Notes under the pieces: model-generated | Told to the model about the DNA's origin: nothing | What the model saw: only the letters and a program-made list of their open reading frames with translations | The model's database searches: none | Shown: positions 39,045 to 48,310 of the stretch, piece by piece | How the letters are laid out: each line of letters begins with the position of its first letter | Numbering within the stretch: the first letter of the stretch is position 1 | Position numbers and translations under genes: made by a program | Source: Glaciecola sp. | Lineage (GTDB): Bacteria > Pseudomonadota > Gammaproteobacteria > Enterobacterales > Alteromonadaceae | Assembly: GCA_018623155.1 (NCBI GenBank) | Contig: JAAZVZ010000001.1 | Span: forward strand, 158,437-222,436 | DNA length: 64,000 nt | Direction: 5' to 3'

Positions 39045-39073
39045 AAAGCTAGGTCTTCGACCTAGCTTTTTTT
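39045..39073 (+). terminator. rho-independent terminator of the DcaP-like gene
   Basis: Stem AAAGCTAGGTC / GACCTAGCTTT with a three-base loop and a T run to 39073. It overlaps the last codons of the convergent LysR gene. Confidence 0.88.
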
Positions 39074-39988
39074 CTGTCTGATGAACCAATGTTGATGTTG
39101 CTGATACATGTCACGAAGATGTTCAATCAGCAATTTGAGCTTCTGATCAGGTTGTCGCATATTTGGATACACCGCAAATATACCCACTTGTTTCGTCTCA
39201 TAATCAGGCAATAATTCAACCAGCGACTGTGCATTGAGTTCTTCATGGACTGCGACTTTGGGTAAATACGCAATACCAACACCGGACAACACAGCGGTTT
39301 TGAGTGATAACAAATTATTTGCTTGAAAATTACCACTGACTCTCTCGTAGTAATCTATTCCGTTGACCGCTAAGCGCCAAGTATCCGCGCCAGAGCTTTC
39401 ATATTTATACGTCAAACAGTTGTGATATTGCAGTTGCCTGGAATGTTGTGGTACACCGTTGTGGCGCAAATATTCCGGACTGGCGACCAAGACCCAATCA
39501 GAATCCACTAAACGCCTCGCAATCAGACTAGAATCCGCCAACTCTCCAGTGCGAATAGCCAAATCAAAGCCTTCCTCCAGCATATCCACAAAATGATCGG
39601 CCACCACCAAATCAATATTGATGTCTGGATATTGCTGAGTAAACTCTGCCAACGCTTGATTGATTAACACTGATGCTGAAACCGATGGCACCGACAAACG
39701 AATGGTGCCGGATAAATTATCGCTGTAACCGGTCACTGCATCTTGAGCATCCTGTAATGCGACTTTGGCTAATTTTGCTTTTTCATACAACGTCCGTCCG
39801 CCATCAGTCAAACTCAGTTTGCGTGTGGTACGGTAAAGTAATTGCATATTCAAGGCAGATTCTAGACGACCGATGCGTTTACTGACTACTGAGTTGGTGA
39901 TTTCAAGCTGTTGCGCAACCTTAGCAAATGAACCGGCTTCAACGACCTGAACAAACAAAAATATGTCATCTGCTTTAACTTTACCCAC
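39062..39988 (-). CDS. LysR-family transcriptional regulator
   Basis: About 308 residues: N-terminal winged helix-turn-helix (DIFLFVQVVEAGSFAKVAQQLEITNSVVSKRIGRLE in part), then TTRKLSLTDGGRTLYEKA and an effector domain (GTIRLSVPSVSASVLINQALAEF; FDLAIRTGELADSSLIARRL). It belongs to the common subgroup of local activators/repressors. GTG at 39988 with GGGG upstream is chosen over TTG at 40015, because a -10 TATAAT ends at 40023 and would leave TTG almost leaderless. It is divergent from the dehydrogenase gene at 40129 and may regulate it (inference). Confidence 0.85.
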   Translation of the reverse strand: MGKVKADDIFLFVQVVEAGSFAKVAQQLEITNSVVSKRIGRLESALNMQLLYRTTRKLSLTDGGRTLYEKAKLAKVALQDAQDAVTGYSDNLSGTIRLSVPSVSASVLINQALAEFTQQYPDINIDLVVADHFVDMLEEGFDLAIRTGELADSSLIARRLVDSDWVLVASPEYLRHNGVPQHSRQLQYHNCLTYKYESSGADTWRLAVNGIDYYERVSGNFQANNLLSLKTAVLSGVGIAYLPKVAVHEELNAQSLVELLPDYETKQVGIFAVYPNMRQPDQKLKLLIEHLRDMYQQHQHWFIRQKKS

Positions 39989-40022
39989 ATTTGCCCCACT
40001 AATAGAATCAATCAACCACGTT

Positions 40023-40028
40023 ATTATA
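40023..40028 (-). promoter_or_regulatory. -10 element of the LysR gene
   Basis: A perfect TATAAT on the minus strand, 34 bases upstream of the GTG start. A matching -35 element is weak (ATAAAT/GTCATA region), as often seen for LysR genes. Confidence 0.4.
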
Positions 40029-40128
40029 GCAAAAAGGGAAACTAATTTATGACCATGCGACTATTTATTTATCTTGATACACCATCTACTATCAGCTACT
40101 TACCAGCAATATAAATATGGGGCCTTGT

Positions 40129-42978
40129 ATGCACACTCTTAATTCGTCTTATCTCAGTGCACTGCGCGAACGCCTAGCACCCGACCAGCTAATTGAAGAT
40201 ATATCAAGACGTCGTGCCTATGCTACCGACGCGAGTTTTTATCAGCTGACCCCATTATTGATTGTACATCTTGATACAATCGAGGAAGTGCAAGATGTAT
40301 TAGCATTGAGCTTCTTACACAATGTACCGGTCACGTTTCGCGCAGCTGGTACAAGTTTGTCCGGCCAAGCCATTACCGATTCGGTATTGATCACCTTAAG
40401 TGGACAATGGCGAAGTCATATCATCCATCAGCAAGGTAAACAGATCACTTTGCAGCCGGGTGTGGTGGGTGCTGACGCCAACAAATATTTAGCCCCATAT
40501 GGACGTAAAATAGGCCCCGACCCAGCATCCATTAACAGCTGCAAAATTGGCGGCATTGCCGCAAACAATGCTTCTGGTATGTGCTGTGGTGTCGCTAACA
40601 ATACTTTTTATACTGTTGCAGCGATGACAATCGTGCTCGCTGATGGCACCGTATTAAATACCGCTGATGCACAATCAGTCGCCCGCTTTCAACTTTCGCA
40701 CCGAGACTTACTCGACAACCTAAGCGCCCTTGCCCGAGATGTGCAAGGTGATAGCGAATTGTGTGCACTCATTGCCCACAAATATCGCCTCAAAAATACC
40801 ACAGGCTATGCGGTGAATGCCTTAACCGATTTTACCGACCCCATTGATATATTGATGCATCTCATGGTGGGCTCCGAAGGCACTCTTGGTTTCATAGCTG
40901 ATATTACTTACAACACCGTCGTCGAACACCCTCATCGTGCTACTGGCCTATATTTGTTTGCCAATGCGACTCAGGCCTGTGATTTGGCCGCTCGCCTACA
41001 GTCGGCTCCCGTGGATGCAGCTGAGCTTCTCGACCAACGCGCGTTGGATAGTGTCAAAGGCAAACCAGGATTACCACTGAGCTTTTGCGATCGCGACCCA
41101 CAGTGCACTGCCTTATTAATTGAAACGGCAGCACCGGATGCCACAACATTGGCCTCTCAAATTGAAGAGCTAGAAGCAATTGTGGCCGGCTTTGCCCCCA
41201 TCGAGCAAGTGACTTTTACCCCCGACAAAACGCTTGCGACACAGCTATGGGCCATTCGCAAAGCGACTTTCCCTGCTGTGGGTGCAGTAAGAGAAACGGG
41301 CACCACTGTTATCATTGAAGATGTATCGTTCCCCAGTGAAGCCCTTGCACAGGGCGTACAAGGCTTGCATGAATTATTTGCCAAGTACGAATATGACGAA
41401 GCAATTATTTTTGGTCATGCACTGGCAGGTAATCTGCATTTTGTCTTTACTCAAGCTTTTGACAACGATGAACAAATTGCACGTTATGATGCCTTCATGC
41501 ACGATGTCGCACAGCTTGTTGCCGTCCGTTTTGGTGGTTCACTGAAAGCAGAACACGGTACAGGTCGAAATATGGCACCATTTGTTGAATTGGAATGGGG
41601 CGAAAAGGCCTACAAGGTGATGCAACAGGTCAAACAGATCATGGATCCAACGTATGTGCTCAACCCAGGCGTGATCCTAAATGATGACAATAATGTCCAC
41701 ATCAAAAACCTCAAAGCCTTGCCGGCTGCCAATGAAATTGTCGATAAATGTATTGAGTGTGGGTTCTGTGAGGTGGTTTGCCCTTCTAAAGAATTGACTT
41801 TCACCCCACGCCAACGCATTGCCATTTGGCGTCGGATACAACAGCTCAAAGACAAGGGATATTTAATCGATGCCGAGCGACAAGAACTTGGTCAACTCGA
41901 ATACGATTATCAGTATTACGGCATTGATACTTGTGCAGCAACCGGATTATGCGCAGAGCGCTGTCCTGTGGGCATCAATACGGGTGATTTGGTGAGAGCT
42001 TTGCGTGCAGAACAGCGCGGTAAATTTGGTCAGGTCATTGCAAAATTCAGTGCCAAGCAGTTTGGTAGTATCACGGGTGTCGTCAAAACGAGTCTTAATG
42101 GTGCAGCCAAAATCAGTCGTATTCTTGGTCGTGATAACACAGATAAAGTCGGCTCGATATTGCACAAGTCTTCTCGTGGCACGATTCCTTTGTGGTTTGC
42201 CAAATATCCCAAAGGTGCCAATACACTGCCGACAAATACAGCCTCTCAAGCCAAAAAAGTCGTCTACTTTCCGAGTTGTGCGACCCGCAACATGGGAGCA
42301 ACGCCAAGTGCAAGTGAACAACGCAGTGTCCCTGAAGTGGTGATCAGCGTATTTGAAAAAGCTGGGTATGAAGTCATTTTACCCGATAACATTGACGGTC
42401 AATGTTGTGGCATGCCATTTCACTCCAAAGGGTTTCCTCAGACGGCACAAGACAAGGCCGATGACTTACTCCAGCGCTTGAACTATCATTCTAAACAAGG
42501 TGAATACCCAATTGTCTTTGATACCAGCCCATGTAAGCTTCGCCTAAAAGAACACGGTGCCGTATTACCTATCTTTGAAACCACTGAGTTTGTCGTAGAT
42601 AATATTTTGTCGCAATTAACAATTACGCCAAAGACTGAACCCGTCGCGCTGCATGTAACTTGTAGCAGTCAAAAAATGGGGATCGCAGAGCACCTTAGAA
42701 CGTTAGCCAAAACCTGCGCTCAAACTGTCATTGAGCCTGAAGGTATTCATTGTTGTGGGTTTGCCGGAGACAAAGGCCTAACCTTACCTGAACTTAATGC
42801 CAGTGCGCTTAGTGACCTACGTAAACAGGTCCAGGGTAAGTGCACAACAGGGTATAGTAATTCCAAAACATGTGAAATTGGTTTATCCCAGCACTCAGGT
42901 ATTGATTATCAAAACGTGTTGTTTTTATTAGATGAAGTCAGCGGCCCAGTAGTTGGGAAAGCAAGTAATTTGAAGTGA
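40129..42978 (+). CDS. FAD- and Fe-S-binding D-lactate / D-2-hydroxyacid dehydrogenase
   Basis: A 949-residue flavoprotein of the Dld-II/YdiJ architecture. FAD-binding domain about 35-260 (VPVTFRAAGTSLSGQAITDSV; DPASINSCKIGGIAANNASGMCCGV), FAD-oxidase C-terminal domain about 265-520 (GHALAGNLHFVF; KAEHGTGRNMAPFVE), two 4Fe-4S motifs (CIECGFCEVVCP and CAATGLCAERCP), and two cysteine-rich CCG domains (CCGMPFHSKG, CCGFAGDKG). It would oxidise D-lactate or D-2-hydroxyglutarate and pass electrons to quinone. ATG at 40129 has GGGG upstream; ATG at 40117 is possible. No lactate permease is adjacent. A LysR gene diverges from it. Confidence 0.9.
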   Translation: MHTLNSSYLSALRERLAPDQLIEDISRRRAYATDASFYQLTPLLIVHLDTIEEVQDVLALSFLHNVPVTFRAAGTSLSGQAITDSVLITLSGQWRSHIIHQQGKQITLQPGVVGADANKYLAPYGRKIGPDPASINSCKIGGIAANNASGMCCGVANNTFYTVAAMTIVLADGTVLNTADAQSVARFQLSHRDLLDNLSALARDVQGDSELCALIAHKYRLKNTTGYAVNALTDFTDPIDILMHLMVGSEGTLGFIADITYNTVVEHPHRATGLYLFANATQACDLAARLQSAPVDAAELLDQRALDSVKGKPGLPLSFCDRDPQCTALLIETAAPDATTLASQIEELEAIVAGFAPIEQVTFTPDKTLATQLWAIRKATFPAVGAVRETGTTVIIEDVSFPSEALAQGVQGLHELFAKYEYDEAIIFGHALAGNLHFVFTQAFDNDEQIARYDAFMHDVAQLVAVRFGGSLKAEHGTGRNMAPFVELEWGEKAYKVMQQVKQIMDPTYVLNPGVILNDDNNVHIKNLKALPAANEIVDKCIECGFCEVVCPSKELTFTPRQRIAIWRRIQQLKDKGYLIDAERQELGQLEYDYQYYGIDTCAATGLCAERCPVGINTGDLVRALRAEQRGKFGQVIAKFSAKQFGSITGVVKTSLNGAAKISRILGRDNTDKVGSILHKSSRGTIPLWFAKYPKGANTLPTNTASQAKKVVYFPSCATRNMGATPSASEQRSVPEVVISVFEKAGYEVILPDNIDGQCCGMPFHSKGFPQTAQDKADDLLQRLNYHSKQGEYPIVFDTSPCKLRLKEHGAVLPIFETTEFVVDNILSQLTITPKTEPVALHVTCSSQKMGIAEHLRTLAKTCAQTVIEPEGIHCCGFAGDKGLTLPELNASALSDLRKQVQGKCTTGYSNSKTCEIGLSQHSGIDYQNVLFLLDEVSGPVVGKASNLK

Positions 42979-42997
42979 ATCTGATAGTCTAAATAAA

Positions 42998-43026
42998 AAA
43001 CCCAGCCAAGGCTGGGTTTCTTTTTT
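42998..43026. terminator. bidirectional terminator between dehydrogenase and TonB receptor genes
   Basis: Ten-base stem AAACCCAGCC / GGCTGGGTTT with loop AA, with a T run on the plus side and an A run on the other. It lies 20 bases after the dehydrogenase stop and 12 bases beyond the receptor stop. Confidence 0.88.
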
Positions 43027-43037
43027 CGATGACGTAC

Positions 43038-45134
43038 TTAGAACGAACCAATCAATTTCAATTTCGCATTCACAGGTTCAGCCACTGTTACCTGATGAGT
43101 AGAGTGTGCATTCGGGAAGTACAGCTCATCGGTGGCATTCTCGATATGCAATTGCACCCGCAAATCATCTGAAAATTCATAGTAACCGGCTAAGTCAATG
43201 CGTGTATAACTTGGCAATACCGCTGAGTTACTATTATTGATGAAACTTTCATCTTGGTAAGTCAAGCCAAGGCTCACTCCTGCACGATCATTGAGCACAT
43301 ATTGAGCCCAAGCTGAGTAGGTTGATTCTGGTAACTCACGCGGGGTTAATCCAGTGCCACCGGAGCGATTGACAATCTCACCATCAAGCTGTGAGAAATT
43401 CACACTAAAGCTAAAGCGTTCATTCAACTGACCCAATAATTGCATTTCAAAGCCTTCAATTTGCGAGTCAATCACATCTAATGTCGCAGGGTCGTTATCT
43501 GCCGTTTGCGGAGACGATTGCTTATTTTCAAACATGGCTGCGGTGAAACTCAATGTCTCAGCAAAATCCCATTTGACGCCCACTTCACGGTTGGTGAAGG
43601 TATCGGGATCCAGTTGATTATTTTCGCCATTAATATTGGCATATTGCTCACCTGAACGTGGTAAAAACGATTCGCTGTAGCTTATATACAATGAAATATT
43701 TTCTTGTGGTTTGTAGATAAACCCTGCACGGGGCGATACTTCTTCATCGACGCGTGAGCGAACTTCATCATCTTTGATGTTATTCACAGTAATATCAAAT
43801 TGGTCAAAACGCGCTCCCAAAATCAAGTCAAACTGTTCAGATAGCGCAATCTCGTCTTGGATATAATATGACGTCACTGCTAAATCCACATCCGTCATAT
43901 CGTTGAGATCGGTAAAGGCCACCGTAAAAGCTTCGCCATTAAACGTGCTGCCTGATAAATCATTGAATGAAAGCGGACGTGTCGCCAAGAAGGTTTCACG
44001 ATCATCCCCATTCGTGCTGAATACTGGGTTATAACGATATTGATATGAATTCGTGCGAACATATTCAATCCCCGCCATTAGCGTATGTTCAATGTTACCC
44101 GTGTCAAATTCACTGATAATATTGCCAGAGATCACCGTATTTTCACGTTCGGTTTCATCAATGTAACCATCTAGTTCTACTGCATCTGTGACAGGATTGA
44201 ATGCCGTTGCATAGAAGTTCACATACAGCTTTTCAAAATCACCATAATAAGCATTAAAGTTACCTTTGGTGTTTTCACTAAATTGGTGCTCGATATTGGC
44301 ACGAAATGTGTTCGCTTTAACCGTATGGTAGTTATTATCAGGATCTCCAAACACGATATCTTGTAAACGCTCCATCGGACGTCCATCTGGACCGGTTGGA
44401 ATACCACGATCAATAAAGCGCTCGTGATCAACATACTCATATGACAAATCGATACGTGTAAAATCACTTAACTGATAACGGTATGTTGGATTGAAACCAG
44501 TGCGCTCACCATCATAAAAATCTCTATCACCGCCTAAGTTTTCAAACATCGCATTAAAACGCAATGCAGCGTCATCACTTAACACATGATTCGTGTCAAT
44601 CGTTCCCATGACACCACCAAACGTATCCGCACTTAAGGTATATGTCGAATTTTTTGCATCATCTAATTCCGCGCGTTTGCTCACGCGATTAAGTACACCT
44701 CCAGTACCGCCTCGGCCAAACAATAATGCATTGGGGCCACGTAAAATCTCAACTTGCTCAACATTATACAGCGCACGGTAATATTGCACGTCATCGCGAT
44801 TGCCGTCGATAAAAAAGTCTGCTGTCGAACGCACACCGCGGAACACCACTGAATCGCGATGGCCTTCACCCTGCGAAGTATTCACCCCAGGCGTGTAATC
44901 AATGATTTGACTGATACTGGTGATCCCACGACCTTCAATTTCGTTTGCAGTCAAAATCGATAAACTCTGAGGCACATCCAGAATGGGAGTCGGTGTTTTA
45001 ATCGCATTTGAATGATTGACTGATAAATTTTTTGCTTTTACTTCTATAGTTTCTATGGTTTCAATATCAACCGTGGTTGTAGTTGCGATAGCGGGGAAAG
45101 TAATTGCAAGTGCGCAAGTGAGTGCGTGTTTCAA
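43038..45134 (-). CDS. TonB-dependent siderophore receptor
   Basis: A 698-residue outer-membrane receptor with signal peptide, a TonB box-like TIETIEVKA, plug domain about 45-165 (DVPQSLSILTANEIEGRGITSISQIIDYTPGVN, FRGVRSTADFFIDGNRDD, VEILRGPNALLFGRGGTGGVLNRVSK) and a 22-strand barrel ending KLKLIGSF. The plug wording is that of the siderophore group. The start is TTG at 45134 with AAGGAAG upstream; no in-frame ATG fits. Fur-type sites upstream indicate iron control. The siderophore cannot be identified from sequence, and no transport partners are adjacent. Confidence 0.92.
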   Translation of the reverse strand: MKHALTCALAITFPAIATTTTVDIETIETIEVKAKNLSVNHSNAIKTPTPILDVPQSLSILTANEIEGRGITSISQIIDYTPGVNTSQGEGHRDSVVFRGVRSTADFFIDGNRDDVQYYRALYNVEQVEILRGPNALLFGRGGTGGVLNRVSKRAELDDAKNSTYTLSADTFGGVMGTIDTNHVLSDDAALRFNAMFENLGGDRDFYDGERTGFNPTYRYQLSDFTRIDLSYEYVDHERFIDRGIPTGPDGRPMERLQDIVFGDPDNNYHTVKANTFRANIEHQFSENTKGNFNAYYGDFEKLYVNFYATAFNPVTDAVELDGYIDETERENTVISGNIISEFDTGNIEHTLMAGIEYVRTNSYQYRYNPVFSTNGDDRETFLATRPLSFNDLSGSTFNGEAFTVAFTDLNDMTDVDLAVTSYYIQDEIALSEQFDLILGARFDQFDITVNNIKDDEVRSRVDEEVSPRAGFIYKPQENISLYISYSESFLPRSGEQYANINGENNQLDPDTFTNREVGVKWDFAETLSFTAAMFENKQSSPQTADNDPATLDVIDSQIEGFEMQLLGQLNERFSFSVNFSQLDGEIVNRSGGTGLTPRELPESTYSAWAQYVLNDRAGVSLGLTYQDESFINNSNSAVLPSYTRIDLAGYYEFSDDLRVQLHIENATDELYFPNAHSTHQVTVAEPVNAKLKLIGSF

Positions 45135-45209
45135 GAGGTGCTTCCTTTAAATCGAGCAGTTGATGCTTTAAATTTTTTACGGAAGCAAATATAGATGAAA
45201 ACAAACCTT

Positions 45210-45228
45210 AATGCAAATTATTCTCATT
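45210..45228. promoter_or_regulatory. Fur box
   Basis: On the minus strand it reads AATGAGAATAATTTGCATT, a strong match to the 19-bp Fur consensus (7 of 9 arm positions pair). It lies 75 bases upstream of the TonB receptor start. Confidence 0.8.
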
Positions 45229-45230
45229 AA

Positions 45231-45252
45231 GATAATGGTATTAGTATCATTA
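45231..45252. promoter_or_regulatory. second, imperfect Fur box
   Basis: GATAATGG...ATCATTA arms directly follow the first box, giving a tandem pair as at many strongly iron-repressed promoters. Match is partial (about 6 of 9 arm positions). Confidence 0.5.
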
Positions 45253-45260
45253 TGTTCAAA

Positions 45261-45282
45261 GAACCGGCTATTTAGCCGGTTC
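45261..45282 (-). terminator. terminator-like hairpin after the DUF4870 gene
   Basis: Stem GAACCGGCT / AGCCGGTTC with loop ATTT, 24 bases beyond the DUF4870 stop. The T run on the minus strand is short (CTTTG), so it may be weak. Confidence 0.5.
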
Positions 45283-45306
45283 AAAATACATTGAATGGCT
45301 TTGGAG

Positions 45307-45654
45307 TTATTTAAGCATACGTAGTTTTAAAGGAATGCTGAAACTTAAGCCCATTGAGGTAGCAATGGCCCCCATCAAAGCAAATAGTACATTTGCGATT
45401 GCAATAAAAGGAACAATGCTTGTAGAAAACACAATGGAACCGATGATCAAAACAACCAGTACAGTGATGCCCCAATTAATACATTCTCTAGCCTGTGCTT
45501 GTACGTACGGTTCTGAACGTTGCATAAACGCAAAAAGCAATCCTGCCATGACGCCCATTACACTGCTCATGAGCCACATGACCATTGCGGTATTCTTTGC
45601 GTCAGTTGAATCCGTTGTCATGCTAACAGCAGGTGTAGATTCCAACATACTCAT
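45307..45654 (-). CDS. DUF4870 (Tic20-like) membrane protein
   Basis: A 115-residue membrane protein with about three hydrophobic segments (TAMVMWLMSSVMGVMAGLLFAF, ITVLVVLIIGSIVFSTSIVPFIAIANVLFALMGAIA) around EPYVQAQARECINWGIT, the family-typical loop (normally 'deharealnFq'). Function unknown. The ATG at 45654 has AAGGATAAAGT upstream. Monocistronic, with an otherwise empty 172-base gap 45655-45826 that contains no other feature before the next gene's end at 45792. Confidence 0.75.
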   Translation of the reverse strand: MSMLESTPAVSMTTDSTDAKNTAMVMWLMSSVMGVMAGLLFAFMQRSEPYVQAQARECINWGITVLVVLIIGSIVFSTSIVPFIAIANVLFALMGAIATSMGLSFSIPLKLRMLK

Positions 45655-45791
45655 ACTTTATCCTTCCCTAATTAGTGAGTTAATGTGATGACTAATAACC
45701 CCTCAAGAGTAATATATTGAGGAGTTATTACTTTAAATATAGCCTAGTAAATATGAAATGCGACTTTCGCAGAACTATAATTTATTGAGTT

Positions 45792-46127
45792 TTAGCGCTT
45801 ACGCACAGCCTTGTATTGCGTTGGGCAATAGCCTCTGTTGACATCGGGACTGCGCAAAGCACCGTGCTTAGTGGCTCGCCCTGATACCCTAGCACGCCAA
45901 TTATTGAAGGTTTTGCGTTTCAGGTTTGCGCGCATCAACTTTATAACTTCTTTCTCAGACAATCCAAACAGTGCTTCTATTGCTTCGAACGGAGTACGGT
46001 CTTCCCACGCCATCTCGATGACACGAGACACTTGTTCGGCATCGAGTTCACTTGAGGTTGCTTCACGAACTGAACGATGTTTGGCAGATTCAGATTGAGG
46101 CATTTTGGGGAAATCGTCTGGGTGCAT
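45792..46127 (-). CDS. TIGR03643 family protein
   Basis: A 111-residue protein with the family core VSRVIEMAWEDRTPFEAIEALFGLSEKEVIKLMRANLKRKTFNNWRARVSGRATKH (in pieces). The first part is a helix-turn-helix-like segment and the tail is strongly basic (Arg/Lys), so nucleic-acid binding is likely but unproven. The ATG at 46127 is preferred to TTG at 46145; neither has a clear ribosome binding site. It is 49 bases downstream of the FAN1-exonuclease fusion on the same strand and may belong to its operon. Confidence 0.82.
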   Translation of the reverse strand: MHPDDFPKMPQSESAKHRSVREATSSELDAEQVSRVIEMAWEDRTPFEAIEALFGLSEKEVIKLMRANLKRKTFNNWRARVSGRATKHGALRSPDVNRGYCPTQYKAVRKR

Positions 46128-46176
46128 TTTTTTAACTTTAATCAATAAACATTACATATACGTTAAGCAAACAATT

Positions 46177-48306
46177 TTAGTTTTCATTGCGCGCTTGATT
46201 AATGATATTCAGTAATTCACTTGCTGCCACGGCATCTGACATGGCGCGGTGATGACGGGTCATATTGATACCAAAATGCTTGGTCAAGTTAGCCAAAGAG
46301 TATGAAGCTAATTTGGGATAGGTCTTACGCATCTGTTGAACCGTACACAACTTAGGCATACTGAAACGTTCTCCAATTCGTTCATACTCTGCTTTGATAA
46401 ATCCATAATCAAAATTGACATTATGTGCGACAAAAATCGTGCCTTCCATAAACGTACGCAAACTCTCAGAAACTTCTGCAAAACGAGGAGCATTGGCCAC
46501 CATGCTTTGATCAATACCGGTCAGGGCGGTAATATTTTTTGGGATTATACGTTCGGGGTTAAGAAGGCTTTGCCATTCATCAATGATGTTGCCGTGTTGT
46601 ATTTTAACAGCACCAATCTCGGTAATCCGATGGTTGCCCGCTCGACCACCGGTGGTTTCAATATCGACCACGACATAGATCTGGTCGGGATCAACTCCCC
46701 ATTTTACGCGCGTAATATCAACTGCAATGCCTAGTTCACGCATTTTGGCCAAGGTCACAAGTTGGTTTTTACGAAGTACATCGCCTTGAGCTTTGATTTC
46801 TTTAAAAACAAACCGCTCATTTTCGACAATGGCAATGTCCGGGAACCCATCGCAATACATAGCATAATTTTGTGCCATTGACCGTAGCATTGCGATGATT
46901 TGTGCGGTAGTAAGGTATTTAAAAAACCGAGTCATGCGCTGATGGATTACTTTATGCCAGCGAAAAATACCATTGCTCTGTCCATAATATTGCGTCGCGC
47001 GTTGCAACAGTAACCGCTCTGCTTTATCAGGTTCTTGCAACGCTTCAAGTTCATGTTCGACATCTTCAGCCCGTTCACTATACAAATTGTTATGAATGAG
47101 ATGATATGGCCGATGATCAAACTCGTTGCCCGCAGGGTTATTAGCATCGAATAATATTGGCCAAAACACCAAACCGAACAAAGCGCGCCACGGTTCATTT
47201 TCCATACGGTAAGCTTCTATTCCTCGCTGTTGATAGACTTCAACACAGGCGTACTCGACCCGATTTCGATGAATCTCATCCAATGTGATGATGTCACTGC
47301 TACTGCGCAACCAATCGGTTAAGATACTGGTGCGTTTCTGCTTGGTTTTGCGGGCCAAAAAATCCATCGCGAAAAATAAAACGACCTCATTGGGCGGTTC
47401 TTCAATCATCGCCTCACATTCAGCAATGACCTTCTCTTTGTCGCCATGCTGATATTCATAGCGTAGGCGTTTTGCAATTGCGTCACTGTGCTGAGACTTA
47501 CGCCAATATTGCACTGCCAATTGAGGCTCTGTGGCAAATAAGCATTTACCATATACAAACCAATAGGTATCTCTCAGTTCTTGACCTACTCCATTGCTTG
47601 TCTCAATGTCATCTACTGGCGCAGGCAGAGGCAACTTATATTTGTGTGCACGTCTGATATCTCTAAGGGCTACAGACCAGTAATAATGAGCATGGGCGTC
47701 TCGTGGATTCTGATAACGCGCGCCTTCAGCGACCTGCTTGCGTGTCCGCATGATCCCCAAATCTCTCATTGAAAACTGGTTAAGTCGCCCCGACAAATGG
47801 CCAAAAAATAAAAACAACCCATACTCAATGACTTTATCAACCAAACGATAACTATAACTTTGCAACAATGCAGTCTCTTGTACTTGTGCATAGTTGGTTC
47901 TGGCTTTCACCCATTCTAAAATATGGGCTTTTGCCAGTGATTTAGGCGGTAAAGGAAGCGATAACTCATCTAATAGTGCAAATAATTCTGCTTTGGTCAG
48001 TTGCTCAAGCCATGCTTGATATTCAGCCTCAGGAATCAAAGTAAACCAACCTAAATGATGGCATTCTATGATAGCGTCTTCTGCCTCGTGTATTTCATCG
48101 TAAGCAAACGTATGATGAGCCAAAAAAGGGTACTTGCGATTGAGACTTCGCACTAAGACGCATTGCACGTCTTTTTGTTGTACTTGAAAAGCCGCAATAA
48201 ATTCAAGATCCTCAGGACGTAACAAATGATGATTGTACTGAGTTAAAAATCGCAGAAACTCAGCAAAATGGTCAAGATAATAATATGTCGGTAAAATCTT
48301 ACGCAT
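46177..48306 (-). CDS. FAN1-like VRR-NUC nuclease fused to a DEDDh 3'-5' exonuclease
   Basis: A 709-residue protein with two nucleases. Residues 1-540 follow FAN1: SAP-like segment 102-136 (LTKAELFALLDELSLPLPPK), helical/TPR-like middle, EPWRALFGLVFWPILF (371-386), FDHRPYHLIHNNLYSERAEDVE, and the PD-(D/E)xK VRR-NUC site GFPD (D490) ... KEIKAQGD (E503, K505). Residues 543-709 are an epsilon/PolC-type exonuclease with all DEDDh residues: D548, E550, D633 (HNVNFDYG), H686, D691 (HRAMSDA). FAN1 cuts 5' flaps and interstrand-crosslink structures; the exonuclease would trim 3' ends. ATG at 48306 lies four bases after the HNH stop. The longer frame start at 48393 would overlap the HNH gene. Confidence 0.85.
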   Translation of the reverse strand: MRKILPTYYYLDHFAEFLRFLTQYNHHLLRPEDLEFIAAFQVQQKDVQCVLVRSLNRKYPFLAHHTFAYDEIHEAEDAIIECHHLGWFTLIPEAEYQAWLEQLTKAELFALLDELSLPLPPKSLAKAHILEWVKARTNYAQVQETALLQSYSYRLVDKVIEYGLFLFFGHLSGRLNQFSMRDLGIMRTRKQVAEGARYQNPRDAHAHYYWSVALRDIRRAHKYKLPLPAPVDDIETSNGVGQELRDTYWFVYGKCLFATEPQLAVQYWRKSQHSDAIAKRLRYEYQHGDKEKVIAECEAMIEEPPNEVVLFFAMDFLARKTKQKRTSILTDWLRSSSDIITLDEIHRNRVEYACVEVYQQRGIEAYRMENEPWRALFGLVFWPILFDANNPAGNEFDHRPYHLIHNNLYSERAEDVEHELEALQEPDKAERLLLQRATQYYGQSNGIFRWHKVIHQRMTRFFKYLTTAQIIAMLRSMAQNYAMYCDGFPDIAIVENERFVFKEIKAQGDVLRKNQLVTLAKMRELGIAVDITRVKWGVDPDQIYVVVDIETTGGRAGNHRITEIGAVKIQHGNIIDEWQSLLNPERIIPKNITALTGIDQSMVANAPRFAEVSESLRTFMEGTIFVAHNVNFDYGFIKAEYERIGERFSMPKLCTVQQMRKTYPKLASYSLANLTKHFGINMTRHHRAMSDAVAASELLNIINQARNEN

Positions 48307-48310
48307 AGGT

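Noticed and set aside
41947..42321. 124-residue minus-strand frame inside the dehydrogenase gene
   Set aside because: Antisense shadow of Fe-S domain; cysteines and threonines arise from complement of coding codons.
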